A stretch of DNA of 64,000 bases from Globisporangium splendens (GCA_006386115.1 VFIW01000012.1:558001-622000), one strand, 5' to 3'. Counted from the first letter of the stretch, positions 44,712-55,595 are shown. The notes: a model not told the origin generated them from the letters alone. Numbers and translations: made by a program.

Positions 44712-46504
44712 CTAGTACCCCACGCGTTTCTTGCGATCGATGGCGTCGTACGTGTGGGACCAGAGGTTCTTGAGCGTCTCGTAGTCCTCGCTCGCGAACT
44801 TTGCGGCCACGAACCGCAGCGACGGCACCGTGAGCGAAAAGTAGTGCAGGTTGCCGTAGCCCTTGTAGATTTTGCTCTTGGTCGGCGAGATCTTGTGATC
44901 GCGGCACAACCGGAAGCTCTGGATCTGCGTGCGCACGGGACGCTTCTCGTATAGCGAGATCACACACTATGGCAATGGCGCAACAGAACCAGAACGTCCA
45001 CGCGGACACAAGAAAGAAAGGTATCAGATACCATCACAAATGGGTGCACATTGTCCAACAGAGAGGGACGTACCTCATGATATGCTGCGCGCGACACAAA
45101 GAGCTGCAGTACGTCCATCTTGGCGCCGCCAAAGGCAAAGTACTTGGCCGTCCAGCTCGCATTGCCCCGGGTGAGGTTTCCCACACTGAACGTACCATCT
45201 AGAAAGAAAATCAGCACAGCAACAACACGATTAGACCAGCCCTACATATATATGCATCTAGGTCAGCAATGGAGTTGCGCACTTGATATCCGCGTGAGCA
45301 CGTTGCCCTGGGTCGTGTCCTTGTTGACCGCGCCGCGCTTGGACCGGATCGCCATCGGACGCGGCACGGCTTTGATCATGTCCAACACAGTCGCGTACGA
45401 GTCCCTGGCGACGCTGCGCTTGTTGATCGCGATAACGGAGCTGCCAGTCATGACGCCGACGCGGTCGGCTGCGCCATTCTCGACCACAAGTTTCACGACC
45501 GCAATCTCCTGGCGCTTGTCGTCGCGGTTGCTGCCCCAAACGTCGACGCGTTCCGTGAGCACGCCGAGCTTTCGGCCAGTCTCGAACGTCACATCAAACT
45601 CGTTTGAACCGCATTCACGCAGAATCTCGTCATCATTGTCAGTCTCGCTGTTGTTGTTGCTGCTTTTCTGGCCAATCGTCGTCTTGGGCTTGGCAAAGTG
45701 ACCCCAATCCTTCTTCGCTCCCGAGTTGTCGTCGTCCAGGTTCACAAACATGTTTCGGTCCATAAAATCGTCGCTTTCGGTGAAGAACGGTGCATCCGGC
45801 TGGCTCGCAGATGCAGCGTTTGTTGTGCTTGGTCCCGAGATCGTGAGCGCCTTCAACGAGATCTTGTTTGCGCCGCCTTGGCCTCCAACCGCGGAGTCCT
45901 CGGACGAAAACCCGAGCTGCGAGCGCTGGGCTCCCCGGGTTTGCTGCTTGCGCTGGTCGGCGACATTGACAGTCTGGTCCGCTGACACGGGCACGTCAAA
46001 GGGGGGCTGTGGCGTGCTGTCACGCAGACTGGACGGACCAAAGTCCATGATGGTCGAGGACGCGTGTGTGAGCGGGGCTGGCGGTGGCTGCGTCCTCATC
46101 GCAGGCTCCGCGGGGCGAAGCTGCGGATGCGCGAAGCCCGTCGTCCCCATGGATGTTGTCTTCATCTGGGTACTGAAAGGATCCATTTGCTGTTGTGGCT
46201 GCATGGGAGCAAGCACACTTGGTCCAAATGGGTTCGTCTGTTGTTGCTGACCTGGGTACCCAAACGGATTGGTCATCGTGTGGCTCATCGGTTGCTGCTG
46301 GGCAGGCGCCAACCCGGAGAACGGTGGCGGTCAAGGCTGCGTCATGAACGCTGCGCCATTGTGCTGCTGCTGGGGTGGGAAACCGAGACCTGGCTGCTGG
46401 CCATAGTTCATAGGCGCCGTCGCGTACTTTGCTGGACCGCTGCCATTAACGTGCGGACCATTGGGCTTGGCGATCGGGTCGAGCATCGTGAACGGATCAT
46501 TCAT
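44712..46504 (-). CDS. PDZ and PH-like domain protein with NPF/DPF motifs, one in-frame TGA
   Basis: Exons 46504-45283, 45198-45074 and 44966-44712, in frame throughout (about 533 codons), except a TGA at 46331-46333 (AFMTQP-stop-PPPFSG). The N-terminal half is disordered and rich in Gln/Pro with MTNPFGYPG, QTNPFGPS and MDPFSTQ: NPF/DPF motifs like those that bind EH-domain and adaptor proteins. Then RKQQTRGAQRSQLGF ... NKISLKAL, a motif shared with the neighbouring gene. A PDZ-like domain (GRKLGVLTERVDVWGSN ... VENGAADRVGVMTGSSV) and a C-terminal PH-like fold (LYEKRPVRTQIQSFRLC ... YETLKNLWSHTYDAI) follow. It may act in membrane trafficking. The TGA lies in disordered sequence; an ATG after it could restart a shorter protein. 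Otherwise intact. Confidence 0.65.
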
Positions 46505-47093
46505 GGCAGTGAGTGCGTAGTTGGGAGTGAAGGAAAGAGGCTTTTACGGCTACCAACGACGGTGAAAATCTCCAATTACGACCCAAGAGCGAAAAGCAAG
46601 GCGAAGACGAGAGTTTCGCCTTCGAGCGGCAACATCTCAGCTTTCAGTTGAAAGCGCAAAAATAGAGGACGCGCTGGAGAGGAATAGAAACGGGAACCTC
46701 TAGCTATCTTTGCGGTGGGGCTCCACCCGCGCATTCCCATTGATTGCCTGCGTCCTACATACATCTGTCTTCTTCGCGCAGCATCGCATTGATTCCTTCC
46801 ATCTTTACCTCAGCTCATAACCATGCAGCAGCTCCACGTACGATGTGGCAATACACTTGCTTCAACTTTGGCAAGGATGCCTGAGCCAGTCCTCTCTATG
46901 GACCTGAACTCGTAGGCTGTCGACAGGAAAGAGCTGTTAGGCTTCCATCCACATGAAAAGTGAAACATAGAGTGCAGCCTAACTAGGTTATACGCGGGTG
47001 TGCGGTTGTGTACGATTGATAGTTGATGTCTTAGAGGACGTAAGCTTAATGGAACCTAGCTCGTCTCCTTAGCATAGAGTTGCTTTGCCACGT
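46505..47093. other. Intergenic region
   Basis: 589 bp between two related minus-strand genes. No coding exon, repeat or RNA was recognised. Confidence 0.4.
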
Positions 47094-48115
47094 TTACCAG
47101 AACGTGTTATCGTTTTCATCGACGAGTTTCGGACCGGAGTCCCTATGGGCGTTGCTTCCGCTGTTGCTTCTGCTGCTGGGTTTGTTGGTCGAGCCAAAGT
47201 CGCTGCCAAATGGGTCCGCATTGCCACCGCTACTTCCAAAGCTACCTGTAGTGGTCGCGCCTGAGGCAAAATCATCGAGGATCACGCCGTCGGTTGAAGA
47301 CGAACTCGACGGCTTCTGTCCGGCCATTTCCTTGAGCGAGATCTTTGGCACAGTGGCTGCTCCTCCCGAGTTCGCAAACGAATTCGCGTTGAACGCCAGT
47401 TGCGAGCGCTGGGCTTCCTGAGTCTTACGTCTTCCGTTCGCGAGACGGTCCGCGAGAGCACTAGACCTGCCACCCGAAGATGCAGAAGATGGCGACGTCG
47501 TTGGTGCACTTCCACTGCTTCCTCCGCTTCCAGTCTCAAAGATGCTGAGGTCGATGTCACCCATTGACGAAGGAGACACTGGTGAGCTACCAAAGCCACC
47601 ACCGAAAGGATCCACGGCGGCGGCGGGCTCCGGAGCGCGCACGCTCGTCGAGATTGCTGCTGGCATGGAACCGCTGTTGGTCTTGGCGCTTCCACCAAAC
47701 CCAGAGCCACCACCACCGAGATGCTCCAAGAAATCCATCGACGTCGAGTCTTCAAACGCACCTTTCGGCTTTTGCTGGAGCAGGTTCTTGATATTGTCGT
47801 ACATCACTGGCTGCTACTGTTGGTGGTATTGCTGTTGCTGGAATTGATTCAGCTGCGACTGACCCATTCCTAGCCCACTGCTCATGCCAGGTGCATGCTG
47901 CCCATACCCATACCTGGAGCCATTCCATTACCCATACCCATACCTGGAGTCATGCCTTGATTCATGCCACCCATTCCCATGCCACCAGCTCCAAAAGGAG
48001 CCACTGCAACTGGGGCACGTGGTGGAGATTGACTGTACGTTGACACCGTGAGCACGCGCTCAACGGCCGTCTTGGATTTCTGGATCGGATCAAGCGAGGC
48101 GAGCGGGTCACTCAT
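47094..48115 (-). pseudogene. DPF/GMG-rich paralogue of the PDZ/PH gene's N-terminal half, with frameshift and in-frame TAG
   Basis: ATG 48115 opens MSDPLASLDPIQKSK, matching MNDPFTMLDPIAK of the downstream gene. A GMGMGG/PGMGMG repeat region follows. Near 47888-47893 one base seems missing: the frame runs to TGA 47882-47884, while the neighbouring frame gives MSSGLGMGQSQLNQFQQQQY. A TAG at 47814-47816 then interrupts a Gln run (YHQQ-stop-QPVMYDNIKN). After it come DPFGGGFGSS, EAQRSQLAFNANSF ... PKISLKEMAG (the shared motif), ADPFGSDFGS and a TAA at 47094. No PDZ or PH region follows. A disordered adaptor-like protein is the best guess. Two lesions suggest decay, but TAG-CAG-CCA is also a known leaky stop context. 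Confidence 0.6.
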
Positions 48116-50004
48116 GCTGCTACTTGTGTTTCTTCTTCTGCAGTTTACTCGGTCGAACGCTTTCGAATCGGAGAATGACTCCAGGTTGCAGCTAAAAGCA
48201 TGGAGGATCCCATGTCTCTCTTCTCGGTGTACCTGCGGGATGGCTCGGATCAGAAAGAAGCACGCAAAAGATTCGTTGCATCTTATCTCGGGGATAATCA
48301 CCGTTGTCATCCAAGGTCACTGCAGGCAATAATAACCACAGCACCTCATGCATCTCTCTCTCTATGCATATATACAAACAAGCTCAGGTCTCAGAAGATC
48401 CGACATATCAACTTCAATTACTGATTCACGGCCGTTACCAGATGGCTACATTTGGTCTGACTCACCAAGGACTCATAACCAGATGTCACTGCCACACTGC
48501 TCCAATCACCAAGAAAATGAGCAGCCACATGGGGCTCCATGTGCTTATCCTGGTGCCCGTGCGCAGCTGACAAACCCATCAAATTTCCTGTCATTTAACT
48601 CAAAACCCGCAGCCATCAACTCAATCTTTACAATCGCAGCAGATCACGCTCTTTTTTTTTCTTCTTCCAGCGATTCGTGGCTCATGAGGAGCTCCCAAGT
48701 TACTAACGCTGTCTCTCTTTCCCCAATTAAGCCACTTTCAAAGGCAGTATGATACAAGAGACTGACAGATTGCGCCACCATGTTGGTGTTGGCGTCCAGA
48801 GGAGCATGGAGCTTTCAAATCTGTGGTGGGTGGACTAGTGTGCATTTTCTCGTTTGGGGGAGCAACCTGAGCCTTTTGTTCCCTCGCTTCACATCCAGAG
48901 CCAGAGAGCGTTTAGTGGTGCTCCCATGCGCCTAATCTTCACGGGATTGGGAGGCTTTCCTGCCGCACTGCGGCTGGCGTCACTGCGCGCAAATGTGAGA
49001 TGCAAAAGTGGGATTAAAGGTGCCAGGCATGCAGCAATGTTGTGTTCAGGTCGGAAAACACCAACTGCGGTCACGTGACAAGAGGCTCGCATGCCCGATA
49101 TGTAGGTCAAGTAAACGATACTCTGGATATCATGTATCGATGCATGGCTATTGTAAGCATCTATCAATGCTCTCGACTTGCTCTTAGATAGGTTGGATTT
49201 TGGATGCAGTGTGGAAAAGTGCAAGGTCCAGAATCGAGTCAGTCGTGGATTGATAGGAAGAGCGTTTGTGTGGTGAATGTGTCTCTTCACTTGGCCACCA
49301 TCTGTTTATCGGATTTAAACAGGTATATGGTAGTGTCATGCAATGCTATTATGGAGTATATCACGTTATATGAAGAGGTTCAAGTGAGGAGCCACGTGAC
49401 AGAGATCTTGCGAAGGATCTGCTTGCTCTTGTTCGTTGTATAGTATACAAAAGTGAAGTGACTCGTTGGAAAAAATGAGGTTGTGGAGATGGGTACCGTG
49501 CCTTCGCCAGACAAGCTCAATAAAGTCGAAGCAATCCTGCCAAACCACATACCCCAATTTACTCGTTCCCATGTCGCATCCAAAAGAAATCACCACAATG
49601 TTAATTATTCCAATCTATGAACAAATACCCTGTACAATCGGCTGGCTGGCTGTCAGGGTTTTCTTCACGCGTCCAACTCCCTCTGGCGCATGGACGAGGA
49701 GGTCACAACGCCGCAAACCGCCGCATATCCAAGCGCTGCCCGTCCACGACCGCACGACAGCCCACGTACGACGACCTGTCTGCTGCTCTGTCTGGCTGCA
49801 CTCTCTCACTCGCCCACGCGACGCACGCACGAGCGCATCCTAGCGAATCGACACGTCGCTGCTTCACGCGGCGCCACACCCACCTGCTCATAACGCAGAT
49901 ATTCAGTCCGTCAGCACACACACCGCCGCGGAACGCCTGCTCCATTTTCTACGCGCATCAGCAGCAGACACGACTGTCCGTCAGTAGTGTTCTCGACCGT
50001 CATC
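48116..50004. other. Long non-coding stretch between divergent genes
   Basis: About 1.9 kb, the largest gap in the window. Short open stretches exist on both strands (for example 48348-48752 plus), but none has family likeness, splice support or codon character that convinces. Ser-rich translations near 48600 might be old coding remnants. A T-run occurs near 48652-48660. Confidence 0.4.
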
Positions 50005-52029
50005 ATGCCCGCTGCCCCGCCGTCGTCGACCACGTCGTCGCGGACCTCCAGCGGCGGCCGCACGTCCACGCCCAATCTCAAGGCCATGTCCTCGCGCACG
50101 CAGTCGGCGTCGTCTTCGCCCGTCGACTTCCCCCACGACGACGACCTCAATGCGTCCCTGAATGACGAGAACGCGCGACCATCCAGCACGAACAAGACCA
50201 GCAGCAGTGATGGAGTGCGCAAGACCAGCAGCGGTGACAGCAACGGCGCCATGCGCCCGCATTACAAGGAAGGCATCCGTTTGGCCGAGATGGGCAAATG
50301 GGGCACGCTCGTCGGACGATTGGAAAATGAACCGCAGCTCGCGCGTCACAAGGACCACCACGGCATGCTGCCGCTCCACTGGGCGTGCACTGAAGACGAC
50401 GTGCCGCCGAGCGTGATCAAGGCGCTCCTGAAGGCGTCGCCTGAGGCCATCTTGACCAAGAACAACGCACAGTACTTGCCGCTTCATATCGCCGTACGTG
50501 CGAAAGTGGGCGAAGAAACGTTGCGGTTGCTGTGCCAAGCGCGACCGAGCTCGCTCCTGGAAGACACACCGTCGGGGAAAACCGCGCTGATGCTGGCAAA
50601 GGAAGTGAACTTGCCAGCAGCGTCCATGGAGGTGCTCCGCAAGGCTGAGCAAGAGTACTTGGACCTCACGGAAGAGCGCGAGTCGACCGACAACAACATC
50701 GAAGACACGAAGCGCGAGATCGCGATGCAGAGCCAGCGGCTGCGCGAGAGCATGCTGATGGTATCTTCGGCAGCCGCCGCTGCCACCGCGGCGTCGCAGA
50801 CGGCGCAATCACAAAGCCAACATAGCTTCTCAGCAGGAGGAGGACGACGGAACACAACAATGACCAGCTCCTCGGGCACAACGTACATCTCGATCGCCAA
50901 CGGGAATGGCAATGGGAACAATAATGCTAGCCTCGGACGGGACTCGAACCCCGCCATTGAGACCGGCAACAACTTGGGGCGCTTCAGCAACCAGCAGCAC
51001 GCCGGGTTCTTCAGCGAGCAACAGCAATTCCACACAGTGCCCCAGCGTCTGACAACGACGCGACCGACAATAGATGAGCGTGACTCCGACTACCGGGAAT
51101 CGAGTCGCGTGCAGCACCATGAGCAGTCGCTGTACGAGAACGACGGCAACAGTGCTGTCTGCGCCGTGTGCTACAAGAAGTTCTCCATGTTCCGCAAGAA
51201 GTACCAGTGCAAGGGGTGTGCCGTGTACCTCTGTAAGAAGCATGTCGCGGGCAAAGTGATGCTGCCCAATTACCCCAAGAAACGATCCGCATGTGGCGAT
51301 TGTTACCGTATTTATCGCAGTGACCCGATGCCACTGGGCAGCACCATCGGGACGGCACCGGCGGCCGTGGGGCGACCTCCAAGCTTCACGAGCTCCACGA
51401 CGACGGGCACAACCATCACGGCGGTCTCCCAGCGCAATGGCAGTGCTGCCGATCAAGCACGGGACCGAAACTCGTCTCGCGGCGCAGCCGACCTGCGCGA
51501 GCGCAACTCGTCTCTCTACGGCTCCAACAGCGTGAGCTCGGACCGACGAGATCGCGCCGCGTCCACACAGAGTTTGCTCGGTCGTCCGTCCACAGTGCCC
51601 GGTCCGCAGACGAACCTCCGGTACAGCGTGAACAGCGGCGCGACGCGGCCGCGCAATGCGAACACGAGTCTCTTTGGCACGACGCGCACGAGCAGCACGG
51701 TGGATCGGTACGGGAGCGACACGACCATGAGTCTGATCGAGAGCGATCCGAACACCGAGGTGCTGGCGCTGCAGACCCGGGTCATGTCGCTCGAAGACCA
51801 GAACAAGTCGCTGCTGACGCGGCTCGTGGACCAGGAGAAGCAGTACAACGAGGCCATGCTGCTGCTGACGGAGACCATGACGCGCGTGGCGGAGATCGAG
51901 ATGAAGATCCCGTCCATGGGGCTCAAGCACACGTTCGGCACGTCGATGACGTCGGAGACCCGCGAGTCCAATATCCTCGGCGACTACGACTTTGACTTTC
52001 CCACGCCCTTCAACGAGAAGTTTGAGTAA
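50005..52029 (+). CDS. Ankyrin-repeat and FYVE-type zinc finger protein
   Basis: A single exon from ATG 50005 to TAA encodes 674 residues. A Ser/Thr-rich N-terminus is followed by about three ankyrin repeats (residues 85-205: DHHGMLPLHWACTEDD, AQYLPLHIAVRAK, GKTALMLAKEV), a short helix, a disordered Gln/Ser/Asn region, and a FYVE-like zinc finger (CAVCYKKFSMFRKKYQCKGC, YLCKKHVAGKV, ACGDCYRIYR). A C-terminal coiled coil starts near NTEVLALQTRVMSLEDQN. FYVE domains usually bind PI3P on endosomes; this one lacks the classic RRHHCR motif, so lipid binding is uncertain. Such combinations are expanded in oomycetes. Function unknown. Confidence 0.85.
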   Translation: MPAAPPSSTTSSRTSSGGRTSTPNLKAMSSRTQSASSSPVDFPHDDDLNASLNDENARPSSTNKTSSSDGVRKTSSGDSNGAMRPHYKEGIRLAEMGKWGTLVGRLENEPQLARHKDHHGMLPLHWACTEDDVPPSVIKALLKASPEAILTKNNAQYLPLHIAVRAKVGEETLRLLCQARPSSLLEDTPSGKTALMLAKEVNLPAASMEVLRKAEQEYLDLTEERESTDNNIEDTKREIAMQSQRLRESMLMVSSAAAAATAASQTAQSQSQHSFSAGGGRRNTTMTSSSGTTYISIANGNGNGNNNASLGRDSNPAIETGNNLGRFSNQQHAGFFSEQQQFHTVPQRLTTTRPTIDERDSDYRESSRVQHHEQSLYENDGNSAVCAVCYKKFSMFRKKYQCKGCAVYLCKKHVAGKVMLPNYPKKRSACGDCYRIYRSDPMPLGSTIGTAPAAVGRPPSFTSSTTTGTTITAVSQRNGSAADQARDRNSSRGAADLRERNSSLYGSNSVSSDRRDRAASTQSLLGRPSTVPGPQTNLRYSVNSGATRPRNANTSLFGTTRTSSTVDRYGSDTTMSLIESDPNTEVLALQTRVMSLEDQNKSLLTRLVDQEKQYNEAMLLLTETMTRVAEIEMKIPSMGLKHTFGTSMTSETRESNILGDYDFDFPTPFNEKFE

Positions 52030-52279
52030 AAGCAACAAAAGTCCACGTAAACAATGAAGAAGATGAAGGAGCGATGGCTTCTTCCTGACTCTGTCCCCTG
52101 TGGTAGTGTATTGCAGCACATAGGAGGACGAGTATAACTACAAGCTCATTAACATGATTAAAGACCACACGAAGATGCATCGTATTGACACTTCTGAGCA
52201 TGGCAACTTGAGTGGAGCTCCTCATATCTCCACAATATGATACTCGACTAAGTACGAATGACTCGTGTTGCTTTTCAAA

Positions 52280-53773
52280 ATGACTGGGAAAAAATTGACA
52301 CGCAATATGGACCAGGTCTATGAAGACACGCCGACTGCTGTGGCTGTGACGGACGAAGAGCGCGCGCATGCGCAGCGTACCGACAGTGCGCCATCGCAGC
52401 AAACCCACGACGCCGACGGCATCGGCATCATTTGCGCAAAACCAAAGCGACCGGCGCGCGAGCGCAAGAAGCTGGCGCGCTTCGAGCTGCTGCACTCCAT
52501 GACCGTTGGTTCGTTTGCGTTCGCACCTCATAATGAAAGCACACATCCCAATGGCTGACAGTAGTTCTGCTGCTGTGTGTGTTTGCGTGTTTGTAGAGGA
52601 GCGTCGGCAGTATCTGCTCGCGGAAGAAGCGCAAAAACTCGAGCGACAGCGCATGCTCGAGCAGACGCTGAGCGCCACGGACGGCGTCCAGCGACTGGCG
52701 ATCGACCTGAGCTTCGACGCCATCATGAACGACAAGGAGCTGCGCAGTCTCGCCAAACAGATGAAGCTCAGCTACGGCTTCGTCAAGCAGATGGCGACGC
52801 CCTTCCAGCTGCACTTTCTCAACTGCAGCGAGCCACTGCAGCAGTTGCTCGCGCGCTTCAGCGCCGACAAGTGGCGCGTGCACTGGCACCACGACGCGCA
52901 CATCACCGACATCGCGGCGTCCTCGGTGAGCTCTCTAGTATGAATGACGATATGCATATGTGTGTGCCTTATATGTGGGGATATGTGTGTGTGTGTGTGT
53001 ATGGTAGGACGTTGTGTACCTCTCGCCGGATTCGCCGAATGTGCTGACGGCGTTGGACGCCACGAAGATGTACGTGATCGGTGGCATCGTCGACAAATCG
53101 AGAAAGAAGGTTCGTGGCTGTGGCTTTTTCTCATTATGTGAATATGCATATGCTTGAATACTAACTAGTGTGTGTTCCTTGTTAGGGTGCGACGTTGAAC
53201 GCGGCCACGAGTGCTGGGGTCACGACCGCGCGGTTGCCGATCCAGGAGTACATCACAGAGCGCCTGGACCACATTCTGAATGTCAACACCGTCGTGGACG
53301 TGCTCATCAGCTTCCAGAAGACTGGGGACTGGGCTTACGCGCTCACGCACACGCTGCCCCAGGTATGTCTTTACAGGCTTTGTCTGTATCCCTACTGTCA
53401 CGAGACTCACAATTTTGTTGGCCTGGTTGACTTTTTGGGCATTTTGTTCATGCAGCGAAAGCAGAGCCAAATGGGGCGAAAAGCGCGGAGAAAGTCGCAG
53501 GCGAAGAATCGACACGTGGACGCGAACGCAACGAGTGGGGAAAATAGTAATAGTAAGAACCCAGATCAGCCCCTCCGTCATGACGATGTTGACGTTGTCG
53601 CGGAAGCTGAAGCAGAAGACGGAGACGAGCAGCAGCAGCGTGAACAACTCAATAGCGACGATATCGACACTGTCGTGATGGAGAGTGACGCAGAAGAAAT
53701 TGGTTCAGGAGGAGGAAAAGGAGTACACGGAGAAGGAGAACTGGAGCTTCCACTGGTGCGGCTTGAGGTTTGA
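52280..53773 (+). CDS. TRM10: tRNA (guanine/adenine-N1)-methyltransferase TRM10
   Basis: Five exons (52280-52508, 52597-52925, 53008-53109, 53186-53362, 53456-53773) encode 384 residues. After a basic N-terminus, the SPOUT methyltransferase core is clear: RLAIDLSFDAIMNDKEL, DVVYLSPDSPNVLTALD, MYVIGGIVDKSRKKG, TARLPIQEYI and ILNVNTVVDVLISFQKTGDW. The last exon is a long basic-then-acidic tail (KQSQMGRKARRKSQAK, then Asp/Glu-rich). TRM10 methylates position 9 of tRNAs. The catalytic Asp of the family lies in IVDKS. An exon 1 donor of G|GTTCGT keeps frame. No lesions. Confidence 0.95.
52984..53000 (+). repeat. (TG)n dinucleotide run in a TRM10 intron
   Basis: TG repeat of about 17 bases within the second intron, just before the acceptor GGTAG. 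Likely slippage-prone. Confidence 0.8.
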
Positions 53774-53987
53774 CACGATAATTTGACGTTAATTCTACCG
53801 GTCAGTGTAGAGGCATTCGTGCAATGGCGTTTTGGTATTGCATCTGTGCATCTATCTGTGTGGCGGGGACGCAGAGTGCGTGGAGTATTTATATCGCATC
53901 TTCGGTCTGAGTCGGATTGCTGCATACTCACTTTATCAGCGCGTTGTTTCCTCCATGGTGATGCGTGCGCGGTGAGTCCATTTCAAC

Positions 53988-55595
53988 ATGGCATTCCTCT
54001 CGACAGAAGCTCGCTTTGGACCCTTCCTGGATCATGTGAAAAAAGCAGAACCTGTACGGCATGACTCTGGCGTCATTGCCCATGTGATCTAAATGGAGAT
54101 AGCTTATCTACCTCTCGTTCATGTTGTGTTGTGCCTGCAGGGTCCATTGACATACACCGCCCCAGAGCACTTCCGAGCCTTTCCAGCGCCACACACGACC
54201 AACCGCCATGGATCTTTCGGGCTGCACCACGACAAGCACTGCGATCCTCGCGCGATCTCAAAAGGTGCAACAACTGCTGCTGGTAGAGACTCAATAACGC
54301 TCAAGCGTGAGTCGCCAAGTCCGTGGCAGTATGCGCCGACGAGCGAGGGACAATTCCCTCGCGCGTGCACGGCGGGTGACATCCAAAAAGTGAGCGATGC
54401 ATGCGCTTCCACAGTACCAATCGCTCGGCGGAAGCAAAAGGGCAGCGGAGATGGTCGTAGAAGGCACTCGGTGGCGCTGCAGACGCTCAAAGTCGCGCTC
54501 GGACCTGGGAGCTACGAGATCGACAAAGACGTACGAAGAGCTCTTCATTTGCTCAGCCTGCGCTTTTCACAAGTCTCAGCTCTCTTTCCCTCATGGCTAT
54601 GACAGACAAACCAAGAAAAGATCGCGACGTCATTTTCGTTTGGGAAGGAGACGCGGAAGGGTATTCTGGAGTTTACGACCGCGCGCAGTGAGCACGGATG
54701 CAGTGTCGGACCAGGAGGCTATCGGTCCGAGACCGCGACGATCAGGACTCCGAGCACAGGTGCGATGGCCCAGACAGTGGCGATCAAGACCAAGCACGTG
54801 TTGGGCTTTGTGTCGGTATGTGCGATGTATGGAGAAGGAATATTAAAAAACGAGATTTATGATAAAGCTTCTTGTATGTATGCCTGGCAGCGCGTGCGAA
54901 GCGAGAGCGAACTGCAGCGACCAAGCAGCAAAATCGCGTCAATCCCCAAGGAATTGGCCAAATCCTATGCCCAGCTCGATGCGAGTACGCAGAAACTGGA
55001 TCGGCGCATGGTGTCGCCTTCGACTCGCGAAGCTTCGTTCCAGCGGTTTGACAAAGTGCCGGCTACTCTGAGCCAACCACCACGAAACCTCAAGGGCGAA
55101 AATGTCGACGTGCCTGCAAGCGTGCAGGTCTGCTTTGACGCTCTGGAGCCTCATGCAGGAGGAGTCCAATGCGATGAGAGCCTAGCACAGAATGACAAAG
55201 GCGGCAAGTACCTGAACTGCGAGGCGCATTTGACACGCAAGCTCCACAGCAACTTTGGGTGTGTGCAGCACCGTGAGTTGCGCAAGTTCATGATCGCGGC
55301 AGGCCACGCGAGCGCCGACATTGTCGGCCCGGGCGTGTACGAGACCGCGGACGAGTGTTGGAAGACACAGACTCACAATCTCTTGTACAAAGTGCACCAG
55401 CAAAGGCATGTGGCAACTTCGTCAAAGGGCACGAAAGCCTCAACACGTAAGTTCAGTTCCAACCAAAGCGCGAGACAAGAAGTGTCCATAAAGGATGGAC
55501 ATGAAGACATGGACGCTTGCAGTCGCGACGAGATGTGGCGCAAGATGAAGCACGGACCAACGCCGATTCAGACGACGCCAGGCATGAACAAGTAA
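53988..55595 (+). CDS. Sperm-tail PG-rich repeat (STPGR) protein, flagellar axoneme candidate
   Basis: Four exons (53988-54083, 54141-54530, 54606-54815, 54891-55595), all phase 0, encode 466 residues. Several proline-glycine repeats are visible: ALGPGSYEIDKD, CSVGPGGYRSET and DIVGPGVYETADECW. This repeat marks microtubule inner or surface proteins of sperm tails and flagella. The intervening sequence is basic and disordered (ELAKSYAQLDASTQKLDRR). Introns are short (57-75 bp) with good signals. Unlike the nearby GAS8 gene, no stop or frameshift is present. A flagellar role is inferred from the repeat type. Confidence 0.7.

Noticed and set aside
1809..47816. Genome-wide reassignment of TAG to Gln
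   Set aside because: Long conserved genes with many Gln codons (clathrin, UBR, ALKBH8) contain no TAG, and the C92-like gene and others end at TAG. The TAG-bearing genes also have frameshifts.
48348..48752. 134-codon plus-strand ORF in the large gap
   Set aside because: Low-complexity, no domain, no splice or promoter support.
50930..50955. tRNA-like B-box (GGTTCGAGTCC on minus)
   Set aside because: It lies inside the ankyrin-FYVE coding sequence and no A-box, acceptor stem or cloverleaf could be matched.
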